Position numbers and translations under genes: made by a program. Below, one piece after another: positions 15,505-24,297 of a DNA stretch of 64,000 nt. The stretch spans positions 496,001-560,000 of the forward strand of contig NZ_JQLI01000008.1 of the NCBI RefSeq assembly GCF_000744095.1, given 5' to 3'. This DNA is from Cupriavidus necator A5-1 (GTDB lineage Bacteria; Pseudomonadota; Gammaproteobacteria; Burkholderiales; Burkholderiaceae). Below the pieces are notes generated by a model that saw only the letters and a list, made by a program, of their open reading frames with translations, was not told the DNA's origin and did not search any database. Position 1 is the stretch's first letter, and every line of letters starts with the position of its first letter.

Positions 15505-16403
15505 CTGGCAGCGGCCGCCAGCATGCGCTCGCGCAGCCAGGCGTGGGCCGGATCGGCCTCGGTGCGCTCGTGCCAGATCATGCTGAAGGTGAAGTCGTCC
15601 AGCGCAAAGGGCGGCGTGAATACGGCGTAGCGGGGGTCGTCTTCCAGCGCGGCCAGGCTGCGCCGCGCGGTGGTGAGCACCAGGTTGGTCCCGGCGATCA
15701 GCGCCGGCGCCACGCTCCAGTGCGGCACCACGCAGGCGATCTTGCGGCGCCCGCCGAGCTTGGCGACGGCTGTGTCGATCGCATCCATGCGTTCGCTGTG
15801 CGTGGCCACCAGCACGTGCGAGCGCGCCAGGTAAGCCACCTGGTCGAGCCGGCCGGAATCGCGCACGGTCGCCGCATCCACCGCGCAGGCGTAGCTCTCC
15901 CGGAACAGCTCGGCGGATTTGACGCCTTCGGGCTGGTAGGTGAACACGCCCAGCGCCATGTCGATCTCGCCGTCGGCTACCTGCGCGGTCATGCCCTCGC
16001 GGCTGGCCTGCGATACCACCAGGTCGATATTGGGCGCGGCCCTGCGCACCGCGCGCAGCAGCCGCGGCAGCACCACCAGCGCGCCATAGTCCGACATCGC
16101 CAGGCGGAAGGTACGGCGCGTGGTGGCGGGCTGGAAGCCGCTCGGCCCCAGCAGGATGCGCACCTGCGCCAGCGCTTCGGCCAGCGGGCCCGCCAGTTCA
16201 TGGGCGCGCGCGCTCAGCACCAGGCCGCCCTTGCCGCGCACCAGGATGGGGTCGTCGAGCAGTTGCCGCAGGCGGCCCAGCGCGTGGCTCACCGCCGGCT
16301 GGCTCAGGTGCAGCCGCAGCGCGGCGCGGGAGATATGGCGCTCGGCCAGCAGTGCTTCCAGCACCACCAGCAGGTTGAGGTCGATTCCGCGTAGGCTATT
16401 CAT
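15468..16403 (-). CDS. LysR-family transcriptional regulator
   Basis: 311 residues from the ATG at 16403 (MNSLRGIDLNLLVVLEALL). The frame is open upstream, but this is the family start. The winged helix (HISRAALRLHLSQPAVSHALGRL) is at about residues 20-42 and is followed by a LysR substrate domain. It faces the frameshifted YdcZ-type transporter gene across 94 bases, so it probably regulates that gene; the effector is unknown. Confidence 0.88.
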   Translation of the reverse strand: MNSLRGIDLNLLVVLEALLAERHISRAALRLHLSQPAVSHALGRLRQLLDDPILVRGKGGLVLSARAHELAGPLAEALAQVRILLGPSGFQPATTRRTFRLAMSDYGALVVLPRLLRAVRRAAPNIDLVVSQASREGMTAQVADGEIDMALGVFTYQPEGVKSAELFRESYACAVDAATVRDSGRLDQVAYLARSHVLVATHSERMDAIDTAVAKLGGRRKIACVVPHWSVAPALIAGTNLVLTTARRSLAALEDDPRYAVFTPPFALDDFTFSMIWHERTEADPAHAWLRERMLAAAASQESEEPISLRG

Positions 16404-16497
16404 TCGGCGAATATTAAACGTACGAAAGCAGAATTGGGAATTCGCTTTGCGATATTTCACACTGGCAGGCATCGCATATTGCCTTACGGAGCGCGCC

Positions 16498-17026
16498 ATG
16501 TCAGTCACTCAGGTCCCGTTTTCGATCCCCGTTTCACTATTGCTGCCGCTCTCCACCGCCGTCTTGGCGGGCGCCGTGATCCCGTTCCAGGCGGGCGCCA
16601 ACGCCACGCTGGGGCGCACGCTGGGCCATCCGCTGTCGGCCACGCTGGTGTCGTTGCTGGTCAGCCTGGCAGCCATCCTGCCGGTGCTGTGGCTGCTGCG
16701 GGGTGCCGCTGCCGGCGCCGTCGCAGCTGGCGCGCGCGCCGGGCTGGATCTGGATCGGGGGAGTGCTGGGGGTGTTTTATATCTCCGCAGCGCTGATGAT
16801 GGCGCCGAAACTGGGCGCCGCCGGCTTTATCGCCGCGGTGGTGGCGGGGCAGGTACTGGCGGCGCTGCTGGTGGACCAGTTCGGGCTGGCCGGGTTTGCC
16901 GTGCGTGCGCTGACGCCGGCGCGGCTGGCGGGCGCGATGTTGATCGTGGCCGGGATGCTGGTGATGCAGTGGGGCAGTGCGCCGGCTCAGCCTGCCGGCG
17001 TGCCCGCGGGCGGGTCCGGCGCCTGA
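16498..17026 (+). pseudogene. DMT/YdcZ (DUF606)-family membrane transporter, frameshifted
   Basis: Begins MSVTQVPFSIPVSLLLPLST and runs in frame to VLWLLR near 16699. The family sequence then continues one frame over as VPLPAPSQLARAPGWIWIGG to the stop at 17026. The switch coincides with a GGGG run at 16700-16703; one G fewer would restore a normal protein of about 175 residues. The original frame instead reads nonsense to 17349. Either the gene is newly inactivated or the base is a sequencing error. It is divergent from a lysR gene and overlaps the convergent CWC gene by 40 bases. Confidence 0.8.
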
Positions 17027-17229
17027 TCCTCGCTCCGGCGCGCCGCCAGGCAGGCGGGGCACAGGCAGTGCTGGCCGGGCACGATCTGCCGCGCCGGCAG
17101 CAGCGGCTGGCTGGCGCACCAGCACTCGGGCAGCCCGGCCACGTAGCCACAGACGAAACCGGCGCCGCAGCGGCTGCAATGCTCGACCGGGCGCAGCTGG
17201 CCGGTGAGGACCGTGCGGGCGTCGCTCAT
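16987..17229 (-). CDS. Cysteine-rich CWC-family small protein
   Basis: 80 residues from the ATG at 17229. It contains CSRCGAGFVCGYVAG, ECWC and CLCPACL, i.e. nine cysteines in paired motifs typical of the Cys_rich_CWC family. It is presumably a zinc-binding protein of unknown function. The C-terminus overlaps the 3' end of the frameshifted transporter gene on the other strand. Confidence 0.75.
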   Translation of the reverse strand: MSDARTVLTGQLRPVEHCSRCGAGFVCGYVAGLPECWCASQPLLPARQIVPGQHCLCPACLAARRSEDQAPDPPAGTPAG

Positions 17230-17594
17230 CGGCGGCACGCCGGCGCAGGGGCCGGGATCGGAGGGGGCAATGCGCGGTTGGTTTCTGGCATGGTGGGAAC
17301 TGGTGCGCGGCGTGGCTTGCCAAATGGGCACAGTGATCGGGCACAGTGATCGGCTCAGGTGACCGAGGCCGGCGCGGCTGTTGCGCGGACGGAACGCCGG
17401 CGTGCCGTCCTGGTGCCCCGTGGGCCGCTTGATGGCGGCTGCCGGGGGCCGCTGTGGCCGGTAGGCTCGCGCCCCGCGCGGTTTCTTGTAAAATCGGCGC
17501 CTGCCGTGGCCGGATGGCGCACTTTCGGGCGATCCCCGTTGGTTTTCCCCCGGGTACGCGATCGATTAGCCATCATACCTGTTGAATCTCACGG
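17230..17594. other. Intergenic region upstream of argB
   Basis: 365 bases without a gene I can support. On the plus strand TTGTAAAAT (about 17486-17494) resembles an extended -10 about 100 bases before argB and may be its promoter. I see no convincing -35, dyad or riboswitch. Confidence 0.35.
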
Positions 17595-18521
17595 ATGTCC
17601 CCCATGAACGCCGACAACCCCGGGCCTGCCGCAACGACGGTGGCCGCCATTGCCCCCGCGCTGAAAGCCGAGATCCTCGCCGAGGCGCTGCCGTATATCC
17701 GCAAGTTCCACGGCAAGACCATCGTGGTCAAGTACGGCGGCAATGCCATGACCGAAGAGAAGCTCAAGCACGGCTTCGCGCGCGACGTGATCCTGCTGAA
17801 GCTGGTCGGCATGAATCCGGTGGTGGTGCACGGCGGCGGCCCGCAGATCGATGAGGCGCTGAAGAAGGTCGGCAAGGTCGGCACCTTTGTGCAGGGCATG
17901 CGCGTCACCGACGAAGAGACCATGGAAGTGGTCGAGTGGGTGCTGGGCGGCGAAGTCCAGCAGGACATCGTGATGCTGATCAACCAGTACGGCGGCCAGG
18001 CCGTGGGCCTGACCGGCAAGGACGGCGGCCTGATCCGCGCCAAGCGCCTGCAGATGCCGGATCGCGAGAACCCGGGCGCCTTCATCGATATCGGCTACGT
18101 CGGCGATATCGAGGCGATCAACCCGGCGGTGGTCAAGGCGCTGCAGGACGATGCCTTTATCCCGGTGATCTCGCCGATCGGCTTCTCCGACGATGGCCAG
18201 GCCTACAACATCAACGCCGACGTGGTCGCCGGCAAGATGGCCGAGATCCTCAAGGCCGAGAAGCTGGTGATGATGACCAACATCCCCGGCGTGATGGACA
18301 AGAAGGGCAACCTGCTGACCGACCTGACCGCGCGCGAGATCGAAGAGCTGTTCGCCGACGGCACCATCTCGGGCGGCATGCTGCCAAAGATCTCGTCGGC
18401 GCTGGACGCGGCCAAGAGCGGCGTGCATTCGGTCCACATCGTCGACGGCCGCATCGAGCATTCGCTGCTGCTGGAAATCCTGACCGAGCAGGCGTTCGGC
18501 ACCATGATCCGCTCGCACTGA
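17595..18521 (+). CDS. argB: Acetylglutamate kinase ArgB
   Basis: 308 residues. Amino-acid kinase fold with VVKYGGNAM, VVVHGGGPQID, the arginine/substrate region TGKDGGLIRAK, and the nucleotide site MMTNIPGVMDKKG. It phosphorylates N-acetylglutamate in the second step of arginine synthesis; ArgC, for the next step, is at 27582-28529. The ATG at 17604 is an equally possible start. A strong hairpin follows the gene. Confidence 0.97.
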   Translation: MSPMNADNPGPAATTVAAIAPALKAEILAEALPYIRKFHGKTIVVKYGGNAMTEEKLKHGFARDVILLKLVGMNPVVVHGGGPQIDEALKKVGKVGTFVQGMRVTDEETMEVVEWVLGGEVQQDIVMLINQYGGQAVGLTGKDGGLIRAKRLQMPDRENPGAFIDIGYVGDIEAINPAVVKALQDDAFIPVISPIGFSDDGQAYNINADVVAGKMAEILKAEKLVMMTNIPGVMDKKGNLLTDLTAREIEELFADGTISGGMLPKISSALDAAKSGVHSVHIVDGRIEHSLLLEILTEQAFGTMIRSH

Positions 18522-18530
18522 GCGGAGCCG

Positions 18531-18564
18531 CCGGGGCGGCCCTGGCAACAGCCAGCCGCCCCGG
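18531..18564 (+). terminator. Strong GC hairpin after argB
   Basis: CCGGGGCGGC / GCCGCCCCGG with a further TGGC/GCCA inner stem and a 2-base bulge. There is no T tract, so it may attenuate or stabilise more than terminate. Confidence 0.5.
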
Positions 18565-18593
18565 AACACCCCATATCCTCCGAGTTGCCCGGC

Positions 18594-19532
18594 GTGCCTT
18601 CCAGTCTTCCTCCTCCGCGCCGTGTCCGCGCTCGCCTGCGCCGCCGCCCGGCGGGCGACAACTCAGGCCGCACGGTCTGGCTGTTCGACCTCGACAACAC
18701 GCTGCACGACGCCTCGCACGCGATCTTCCCGGCCATCAACCGGCTGATGACCGCCTACGTGGCGCGCGTGCTCGGTTGCGACGATGCCACCGCGAGCCGC
18801 GTGCGCGTGGACTACTGGCAGCGCTACGGTGCCACGCTGCTCGGCATGATCCGCCACCATGGCGTCGATCCCGCGGACTTCCTGCGTGCCGCGCATGAGT
18901 TCCCGGCGCTGGCCGAGATGGTGCGCGTGCGCCGCGGGCTGGCCGCGCACCTGCGGCGCCTGCCCGGGCGCAAGATCCTGGTCACCAATGCGCCGCAGGA
19001 CTATGCGCGGGCGGTGATGGAGATTGCCGGCATCCGCCATTGCTTCGAGCGCGTGGTGGCGATCGAGCAGATGTGGGTGCACGGCCACCTGCGGCCCAAG
19101 CCGGACCGCCGCATGCTGCGCCGGCTGCTGGCGCAGACCCGCATCGCGCCGCATCGCGCGGTGCTGGTGGAGGACACGGTGTCGCACCTGAAGCGCTATG
19201 CCGGCACCGGCATCCGCACCGCGTGGGTGACCGGCTACCTGCGCATGATCGCGCCATCGCGCCCACATGATGTGCCCGCCGCGCGCGACGACGGCAGCCG
19301 ACGCGATGCCGCGGTACGCTCGACGCTGGAGGCCGAAGAAGACCGCCATGTCGGCCACGCCGCGCAGGAGCAGTCGGTGACGCTGGTGGCCGCGGAGACC
19401 CAGGCGCCGCAGGCACAGCCCGACAACGTGCCGCGCGAGCGCGCGCGCGTGCCGAACCGGCCAGCCTATGTGGACATAAAAGTACAATCCATGCATCAAC
19501 TCCAACGACGAATGCGGAGAACCGGGTCATGA
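18594..19532 (+). CDS. HAD-superfamily pyrimidine 5'-nucleotidase-like phosphatase
   Basis: About 312 residues. HAD motif I is LFDLDNTLHDA, motif II is ILVTNAPQDYA, motif III uses the conserved Lys of LRPKPDRR, and motif IV is VLVEDTVSHL. The SDT1/YjjG-like pyrimidine nucleotidases have this architecture. The last 75 or so residues are poorly conserved and charged. The start is unclear: GTG 18594 or TTG 18585, neither with a good ribosome site. The stop overlaps the slmA start by 4 bases (ATGA), so the two are translationally coupled. Confidence 0.82.
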   Translation: MPSSLPPPRRVRARLRRRPAGDNSGRTVWLFDLDNTLHDASHAIFPAINRLMTAYVARVLGCDDATASRVRVDYWQRYGATLLGMIRHHGVDPADFLRAAHEFPALAEMVRVRRGLAAHLRRLPGRKILVTNAPQDYARAVMEIAGIRHCFERVVAIEQMWVHGHLRPKPDRRMLRRLLAQTRIAPHRAVLVEDTVSHLKRYAGTGIRTAWVTGYLRMIAPSRPHDVPAARDDGSRRDAAVRSTLEAEEDRHVGHAAQEQSVTLVAAETQAPQAQPDNVPRERARVPNRPAYVDIKVQSMHQLQRRMRRTGS

Positions 19533-20206
19533 CGCAGAGCAACGGGGACCAGCCGGAGGCTGTCATTTCAGGCAGGGCCGAGGACATCGACATGCCGGCG
19601 GGCGAACAGGCGCCGGCCGCGCCCGTGCGCAAGCGCCCGCGCCCGGGCGAGCGCCGCGTGCAGATCCTGCAGACGCTGGCCACCATGCTGGAACACCCGC
19701 GCGGGGAAAAGATCACCACCGCCGCGCTGGCCGCGCGCCTGAACGTGTCCGAGGCGGCGCTGTACCGCCACTTCGCCAGCAAGGCGCAGATGTACGAGGG
19801 CCTGATCGGCTTTATCGAGCAGACCGTGTTCGGCCTGATCAACCAGATCGCCGACAAGGAAGAGCACGGCCTGCGCCAGGTCCATGCGATCGTGCGCATG
19901 CTGCTGTCGTTCGCCGAGAAGAACCCGGGCATGACGCGCGTGCTGACCGGCGAGGCGCTGGTGGGTGAGCACGAGCGCCTGCAGGAACGCATCAACCAGG
20001 TGGTGGACCGCATCGAGGCCTCGCTGCGCCAGTGCCTGAAGGTGGCGGTGACGCAGGCCGCGTTCCCCGCGGATGCCGATATCCCGGCACGCGCTGCGCT
20101 GATCATGGCGGCGGTGCAGGGGCAGTGGCACCGCTATGCCAAGAGCGGCTTCCGCAAGTCGCCGTCGGACCATGTCGAGGCGCACCTGAGGGTCTTGCTG
20201 GGCTGA
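19529..20206 (+). CDS. slmA: Nucleoid occlusion factor SlmA (TetR family)
   Basis: 225 residues. An N-terminal disordered stretch (about 40 residues) is followed by a TetR helix-turn-helix (ITTAALAARLNVSEAALYRHFASKAQMYEGLIGFIE), which is the SlmA signature. SlmA binds sites spread over the chromosome and blocks FtsZ assembly over the nucleoid. Its position directly after argB and a HAD nucleotidase gene is common in beta-proteobacteria. It overlaps the upstream gene by 4 bases. Confidence 0.92.
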   Translation: MTQSNGDQPEAVISGRAEDIDMPAGEQAPAAPVRKRPRPGERRVQILQTLATMLEHPRGEKITTAALAARLNVSEAALYRHFASKAQMYEGLIGFIEQTVFGLINQIADKEEHGLRQVHAIVRMLLSFAEKNPGMTRVLTGEALVGEHERLQERINQVVDRIEASLRQCLKVAVTQAAFPADADIPARAALIMAAVQGQWHRYAKSGFRKSPSDHVEAHLRVLLG

Positions 20207-20231
20207 AAACAACATGCCGGGCCGATTGCTC

Positions 20232-20330
20232 TATAATTGCCCGGTCGCGCCGATTTGATGACTGGCTTGCGGGCGCGCGGCAGCCAAGGGACCAAGGTCC
20301 GGGTTGCCACTATAAATGCGGCTAAAGAGG
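20232..20330 (+). promoter_or_regulatory. SAM-II-type riboswitch (with extra hairpin) and promoter of metXW
   Basis: A consensus -10 TATAAT (20232-20237) is followed by an RNA that fits SAM-II. P1 is CGCGCC (20246-20251) / GGCGCG (20272-20277), and the P1 loop starts GATTTGATGAC and ends CTTGCG. The 3' pseudoknot strand is TATAAATGCGGCTAAAGAGG (20311-20330). Between P1 and that strand sits an additional hairpin (GGCA...GGACCAAGGTCC...TGCC, about 20279-20309). SAM binding should reduce metX expression; a terminator lies further down. The same architecture precedes metK. Confidence 0.8.
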
Positions 20331-20406
20331 TTGGGTCGGCGCCCCATGTCACCACTGCAATGGATGGCGCCGGCACGCGGAATCCCGCAAGGAATCCAGT
20401 GAATCC

Positions 20407-20453
20407 CGACTTGGCTGCGATGCTGCATACGCAAATGCCAGTCGGTTTTTTTT
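20407..20453 (+). terminator. Attenuator terminator between the SAM-II riboswitch and metX
   Basis: CGACT(T)GGC / GCCAGTCG outer stem with a TGCG/CGCA inner stem, followed by eight T residues (20446-20453). It ends 26 bases before the metX start, so it can only act on the metX leader transcript. Confidence 0.8.
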
Positions 20454-20479
20454 GCCCGTTCGCCACGGGCCCGGATTCC

Positions 20480-21661
20480 ATGACTGATGTCGCCCTGCCG
20501 TCTGCCGCGCCCGCCGCGCTCGACCTGCCGCCCGATTCGATCGGCGTGGTCACGCCGCAGCGCATGCATTTCGCCGAGCCGCTGAAGCTGCGCAACGGCA
20601 CGTCCATCGCCGGCTACGACCTGATGGTCGAGACCTACGGCACGCTCAACGCGGCCCGCTCCAACGCGGTGCTGGTCTGCCACGCGCTCAATGCCTCGCA
20701 CCATGTGGCCGGTGTCTATGCCGACGACCCGCGCGACGTGGGCTGGTGGGACAACATGGTCGGTCCCGGCAAGCCGCTCGATACCGACCGCTTCTTCGTC
20801 ATCGGCGTGAACAACCTGGGCTCGTGCTTCGGCTCGACCGGGCCGATGAGCCTGAACCCCGCCACCGGCCAGCCCTATGGCGCGAGCTTCCCGGTGGTGA
20901 CGGTGGAAGACTGGGTCAATGCGCAGGCGCGCGTGGCCGACGCGTTCGGCATCACGCAGTTCGCCGCGGTGATGGGCGGCAGCCTCGGCGGCATGCAGGC
21001 GGTGGCCTGGAGCCTGATGTACCCGGACCGGTTGCGCCACTGCATCGTGGTCGCGTCCACGCCCAAGCTGTCGGCGCAGAACATCGCCTTCAACGAGGTC
21101 GCGCGCAGCGCCATCCTGTCCGATCCCGACTTTCACGGCGGCAACTACTACGCGCATGGCGTCAAGCCCAAGCGCGGCCTGCGCGTGGCGCGCATGATCG
21201 GCCATATCACCTACCTGTCGGACGAGGACATGGCCGAGAAATTCGGCCGCGAACTCAAGACCGACGACATCCGCTTCTCGTTCGATGTCGAATTCCAGGT
21301 GGAGAGCTACCTGCGCTACCAGGGCGACAAGTTCGCCGAATACTTCGATGCCAACACCTACCTGCTGATCACGCGCGCGCTCGACTATTTCGACCCGGCG
21401 CTGGCCTACGGCGGCGACCTGACGCGCGCGATGGCGCAGACCCAGGCCAGCTTCCTGGTGGCGAGCTTCGGCACCGACTGGCGCTTCGCGCCCAGCCGCA
21501 GCCGCGAGCTGGTCAAGGCGCTGCTGGACAACAAGCGCCCGGTCTCGTACGCCGAGATCGACGCGCCGCACGGCCACGATGCCTTCCTGCTCGACGACCC
21601 GCGCTACCACAACCTGATGCGCGCCTACTACGACCGTATCGCAGAGGAGATCGGCGCATGA
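20480..21661 (+). CDS. metX: Homoserine O-acyltransferase MetX
   Basis: 393 residues from the ATG at 20480. The frame is open upstream through the riboswitch, but the terminator lies there. Alpha/beta-hydrolase fold: nucleophile elbow GGSLGG (Ser near residue 167), acid Asp in FGTDWRF (about 332) and base His in APHGHDAF (about 365), with LNASHHVAG near the N-terminus. It activates homoserine by acylation (succinyl or acetyl; beta-proteobacterial enzymes of this group are often MetXS) for methionine synthesis. The stop overlaps metW by 4 bases. Confidence 0.95.
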   Translation: MTDVALPSAAPAALDLPPDSIGVVTPQRMHFAEPLKLRNGTSIAGYDLMVETYGTLNAARSNAVLVCHALNASHHVAGVYADDPRDVGWWDNMVGPGKPLDTDRFFVIGVNNLGSCFGSTGPMSLNPATGQPYGASFPVVTVEDWVNAQARVADAFGITQFAAVMGGSLGGMQAVAWSLMYPDRLRHCIVVASTPKLSAQNIAFNEVARSAILSDPDFHGGNYYAHGVKPKRGLRVARMIGHITYLSDEDMAEKFGRELKTDDIRFSFDVEFQVESYLRYQGDKFAEYFDANTYLLITRALDYFDPALAYGGDLTRAMAQTQASFLVASFGTDWRFAPSRSRELVKALLDNKRPVSYAEIDAPHGHDAFLLDDPRYHNLMRAYYDRIAEEIGA

Positions 21662-22269
21662 ACGCCCTGGCCAATCCCAATATCCTGGCGCTGCGCCCCG
21701 ACTTCCGCGCGATCGCGCGCTGGATCGAACCCAATTCCACCGTGCTCGACCTGGGCTGCGGCGACGGCAGCCTGCTGCGCGTGCTGCAGGACGAGCTCGA
21801 CGTGCAGGCCTACGGCATCGAGATCCGCGACGAAGGCGTGCTGGCGTGCGCGCAGAAGGGCGTGCATGTCATCCAGCAGAACCTGGAAGGCGGGCTGGCC
21901 CTGTTCGAGGACAAGAGCTTCGACACCGTGATCCTGTCGCAGACGCTGCAGACCATCCACAACACCGCGCAGGTACTGCGCGACACGCTGCGGGTGGGGC
22001 GCGAATGCATCGTGTCGTTCCCGAACTTCGGCTACTGGCCGCACCGGCTGTCGGTGTTCCGCGGGCGCATGCCGGTGTCGGAATCGCTGCCCTACCAGTG
22101 GTACAACACGCCCAACGTGCGCGTGCTGACCATCAGCGACTTCGAGGCGCTCGCGCCCAAGGTCGGCCTGCGCGTGATCGACCGCGTGGTGATGCATGAA
22201 GGCATCACCGTGAACTGGGGCGTCAACTGGCGCGGCAGCCTGGCGGTGTACCGGGTCTGCGCGGCCTGA
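21658..22269 (+). CDS. metW: MetW, methyltransferase-fold partner of MetX
   Basis: 203 residues. A SAM-dependent methyltransferase fold with VLDLGCGDGSLL, YGIEI and the MetW-type stretch SQTLQTIHN / FPNFGYWPHRL. MetW proteins accompany MetX and are needed for its activity in several bacteria. The start is coupled to the metX stop (ATGA), and both are under the SAM-II leader. Confidence 0.95.
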   Translation: MNALANPNILALRPDFRAIARWIEPNSTVLDLGCGDGSLLRVLQDELDVQAYGIEIRDEGVLACAQKGVHVIQQNLEGGLALFEDKSFDTVILSQTLQTIHNTAQVLRDTLRVGRECIVSFPNFGYWPHRLSVFRGRMPVSESLPYQWYNTPNVRVLTISDFEALAPKVGLRVIDRVVMHEGITVNWGVNWRGSLAVYRVCAA

Positions 22270-23184
22270 TCAGGCCGGGGCGTCGCCAGCCGTCGCGGCC
22301 AAGTGGTCGACAAAAGCCCGCACCTTGGGCGGCACGTGCCGCGTCGGCGTGTAGACGGCATAGGCGGTGCCGATGTAGGGCTCGAGGATGTCCCAGTCCG
22401 GCAGCACCGTCACCACGCGGCCCTCCTCGAGCGCGCTGCCCAGCGAGAAATCCGGCACCAGCCCGATGCCGGCATCGCGCTCCACCATGGTCATGATCGC
22501 CAGGCTGTTGTTCAGCGTGAGGCGCGGCGGAATGCGGACCACCACGGCCTCGCCGCCGGCCTGGTGGCGCAGGGTCCAGCGCTCGCCGAAGTTGCCGTAG
22601 CCGAGATACAGGCAGCGCGCGGCCGTCAGGTCCGCAGGCGTGGCCGGGGTGCCGTGGCGGTCCAGGTAGCCGGGCGAGGCCACCAGCCGGTAGCGCACCT
22701 CGCGCAGCGGCCGCGCGGCCAGCCCGGGCGCCAGTTCGCGGGCGATGCGCACGGCCACGTCCAGGCCTTCCTCGACCAGGTCGACCATGCGGTCGGCCAG
22801 CGTCAGCTGCAGGTCCAGCCCCGGGTATCTGGCCAGCAGCGCCGGCAACCGCGGCGCCAGCCAGGCCTGCCCGAACGAAACCGGGGCGCTGACGCGCAGC
22901 ACGCCGTGCGGCGTTCCGCCGTGGTCGCCGGCCAGCGCGGTGACCTCGCGCGCGGCGGCGGTCATGCGCGCACAGGCGGCGTAGACCGACTGGCCCAGCT
23001 CGGTCAGCGCAAAGGCGCGCGTGGTCCGCTGCAGCAGGCTCGCGCCCAGCGTCGCTTCCAGCCGCGACACGTGGCGGCTGACCGCCGACGGCGTCATGCC
23101 GAGATCCTGCGCGGCGGCCGAGAAGCTGCCGCACTCGACCACGCGCGCAAAGACGGCCATCGCATTAAGTGGTGCATCCGGCAT
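22270..23184 (-). CDS. LysR-family transcriptional regulator (CrgA/AaeR-like)
   Basis: 304 residues. The helix-turn-helix SFSAAAQDLGMTPSAVSRHVSRLE is followed by a LysR effector domain with the PBP2_CrgA-like look (APVSFGQAWLAPRLPALLARYPGLDLQL). Its stop directly abuts the metW stop, tail to tail. It faces an EamA transporter gene across 110 bases that contain a perfect dyad, so it very probably controls that gene and itself. Confidence 0.88.
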   Translation of the reverse strand: MPDAPLNAMAVFARVVECGSFSAAAQDLGMTPSAVSRHVSRLEATLGASLLQRTTRAFALTELGQSVYAACARMTAAAREVTALAGDHGGTPHGVLRVSAPVSFGQAWLAPRLPALLARYPGLDLQLTLADRMVDLVEEGLDVAVRIARELAPGLAARPLREVRYRLVASPGYLDRHGTPATPADLTAARCLYLGYGNFGERWTLRHQAGGEAVVVRIPPRLTLNNSLAIMTMVERDAGIGLVPDFSLGSALEEGRVVTVLPDWDILEPYIGTAYAVYTPTRHVPPKVRAFVDHLAATAGDAPA

Positions 23185-23199
23185 CGCACGTCCCCATTC

Positions 23200-23216
23200 T
23201 TTGACTTCAGGTCAAA
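23200..23216. promoter_or_regulatory. LysR-type operator between lysR and the EamA transporter gene
   Basis: TTTGAC-TTCAG-GTCAAA, a perfect 6-5-6 inverted repeat containing the T-N11-A pattern of LysR sites. It lies in the shared divergent promoter region. Confidence 0.65.
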
Positions 23217-23294
23217 TATTAATTGAGTTGAGGCAGGATTGTTGAGCGGATCGCATGATGGAACAATGCGGCAATCGTCTGACCGGAGTCCCTC

Positions 23295-24182
23295 ATGCCC
23301 TCCCAACAACCCTTGCCAGGCGGCGCCCGGCGCATGGTCGCGGCCATGCTGCTGTCCGGCACCATCGGCTGGTTCGTGGTCACCAGCGGCCAAGCGCCGC
23401 TCGATGTAGTGTTCTTCCGCTGCCTGTTCGGCGGCGCGGCGCTGCTGGGCGTGCTGACGCTGCAGCGCGGCTGGGTGCGGATGACCCGCGCGCAGCTCGG
23501 CTGGCTGGTGCTGGGCGGTGTCACGCTGGTGCTCAACTGGCTGGCGCTGTTCTCGGCGTACGCGTACAGCGGCATCGCCATTGCCACCGTGGTCTATCAC
23601 ACCCAGCCGTTCTTCCTGCTGTTGCTGACTTCGGTGGTCCAGCGTGAGCCGTTCCCGTTCGCACGGCTGCCGTGGCTGGTGCTGGCCTTTGCCGGTGTGA
23701 TGCTGATCACCGGGCTCGAGCACGGCGCCACCGGCGCGGCGATGCTGGCCGGCATCGGCCTGGGCCTGCTGGCCGCGCTGCTGTACGCGGTGACGACCCT
23801 GGCCACGCGCCGGCTGCAGGCCATCCCGCCCGGCCAGATCGCCGGGCTGCAGATGGTGCTGGGCGTGCTGATGCTGGCGCCGCTGGCCCATCCCGCGGCA
23901 GGCAGCTACGGTACAGGCACCTGGGCCGCGCTGCTGGCGCTGGGGCTGGTCCATACCGGCGTGATGTACACGCTGCTGTATGGCGCTTTCCAGCGGCTCA
24001 ACGTGGTGTCGATCGCGACGCTGGCCTTCATCTACCCGCTGGTGGCGATCGTGATCGACGTGCTGGTGTTTGGCGTGGTGCTGGGCCCGCTGCAGATCGC
24101 AGGCATGGCGCTGGTGCTGCTGGGCGTGATCGCCAACCAGCTCGGCTGGAGCCTGCCGCCGCGGCGGCGGGTGGAGGGCTGA
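23295..24182 (+). CDS. EamA/DMT-family membrane transporter
   Basis: 295 residues, about ten hydrophobic segments in two EamA repeats. The first has GWFVVTSGQAPLDVVFFRCLFG and the second has ALGLVHTGVMYTLLYGAFQRL. These proteins usually export amino acids or other small metabolites. It is divergent from a LysR gene that probably controls it. The substrate is unknown. Confidence 0.88.
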   Translation: MPSQQPLPGGARRMVAAMLLSGTIGWFVVTSGQAPLDVVFFRCLFGGAALLGVLTLQRGWVRMTRAQLGWLVLGGVTLVLNWLALFSAYAYSGIAIATVVYHTQPFFLLLLTSVVQREPFPFARLPWLVLAFAGVMLITGLEHGATGAAMLAGIGLGLLAALLYAVTTLATRRLQAIPPGQIAGLQMVLGVLMLAPLAHPAAGSYGTGTWAALLALGLVHTGVMYTLLYGAFQRLNVVSIATLAFIYPLVAIVIDVLVFGVVLGPLQIAGMALVLLGVIANQLGWSLPPRRRVEG

Positions 24183-24297
24183 TGCGGCACCCGAGAACGC
24201 TGGATGGGCGCCGGATGCACGATCGTGTTGACCAACTGCCTGACTACGGCTAGTGTAGGCAGCTCATCGAACGATCGTGCTATTCGCCCCTATCGCC

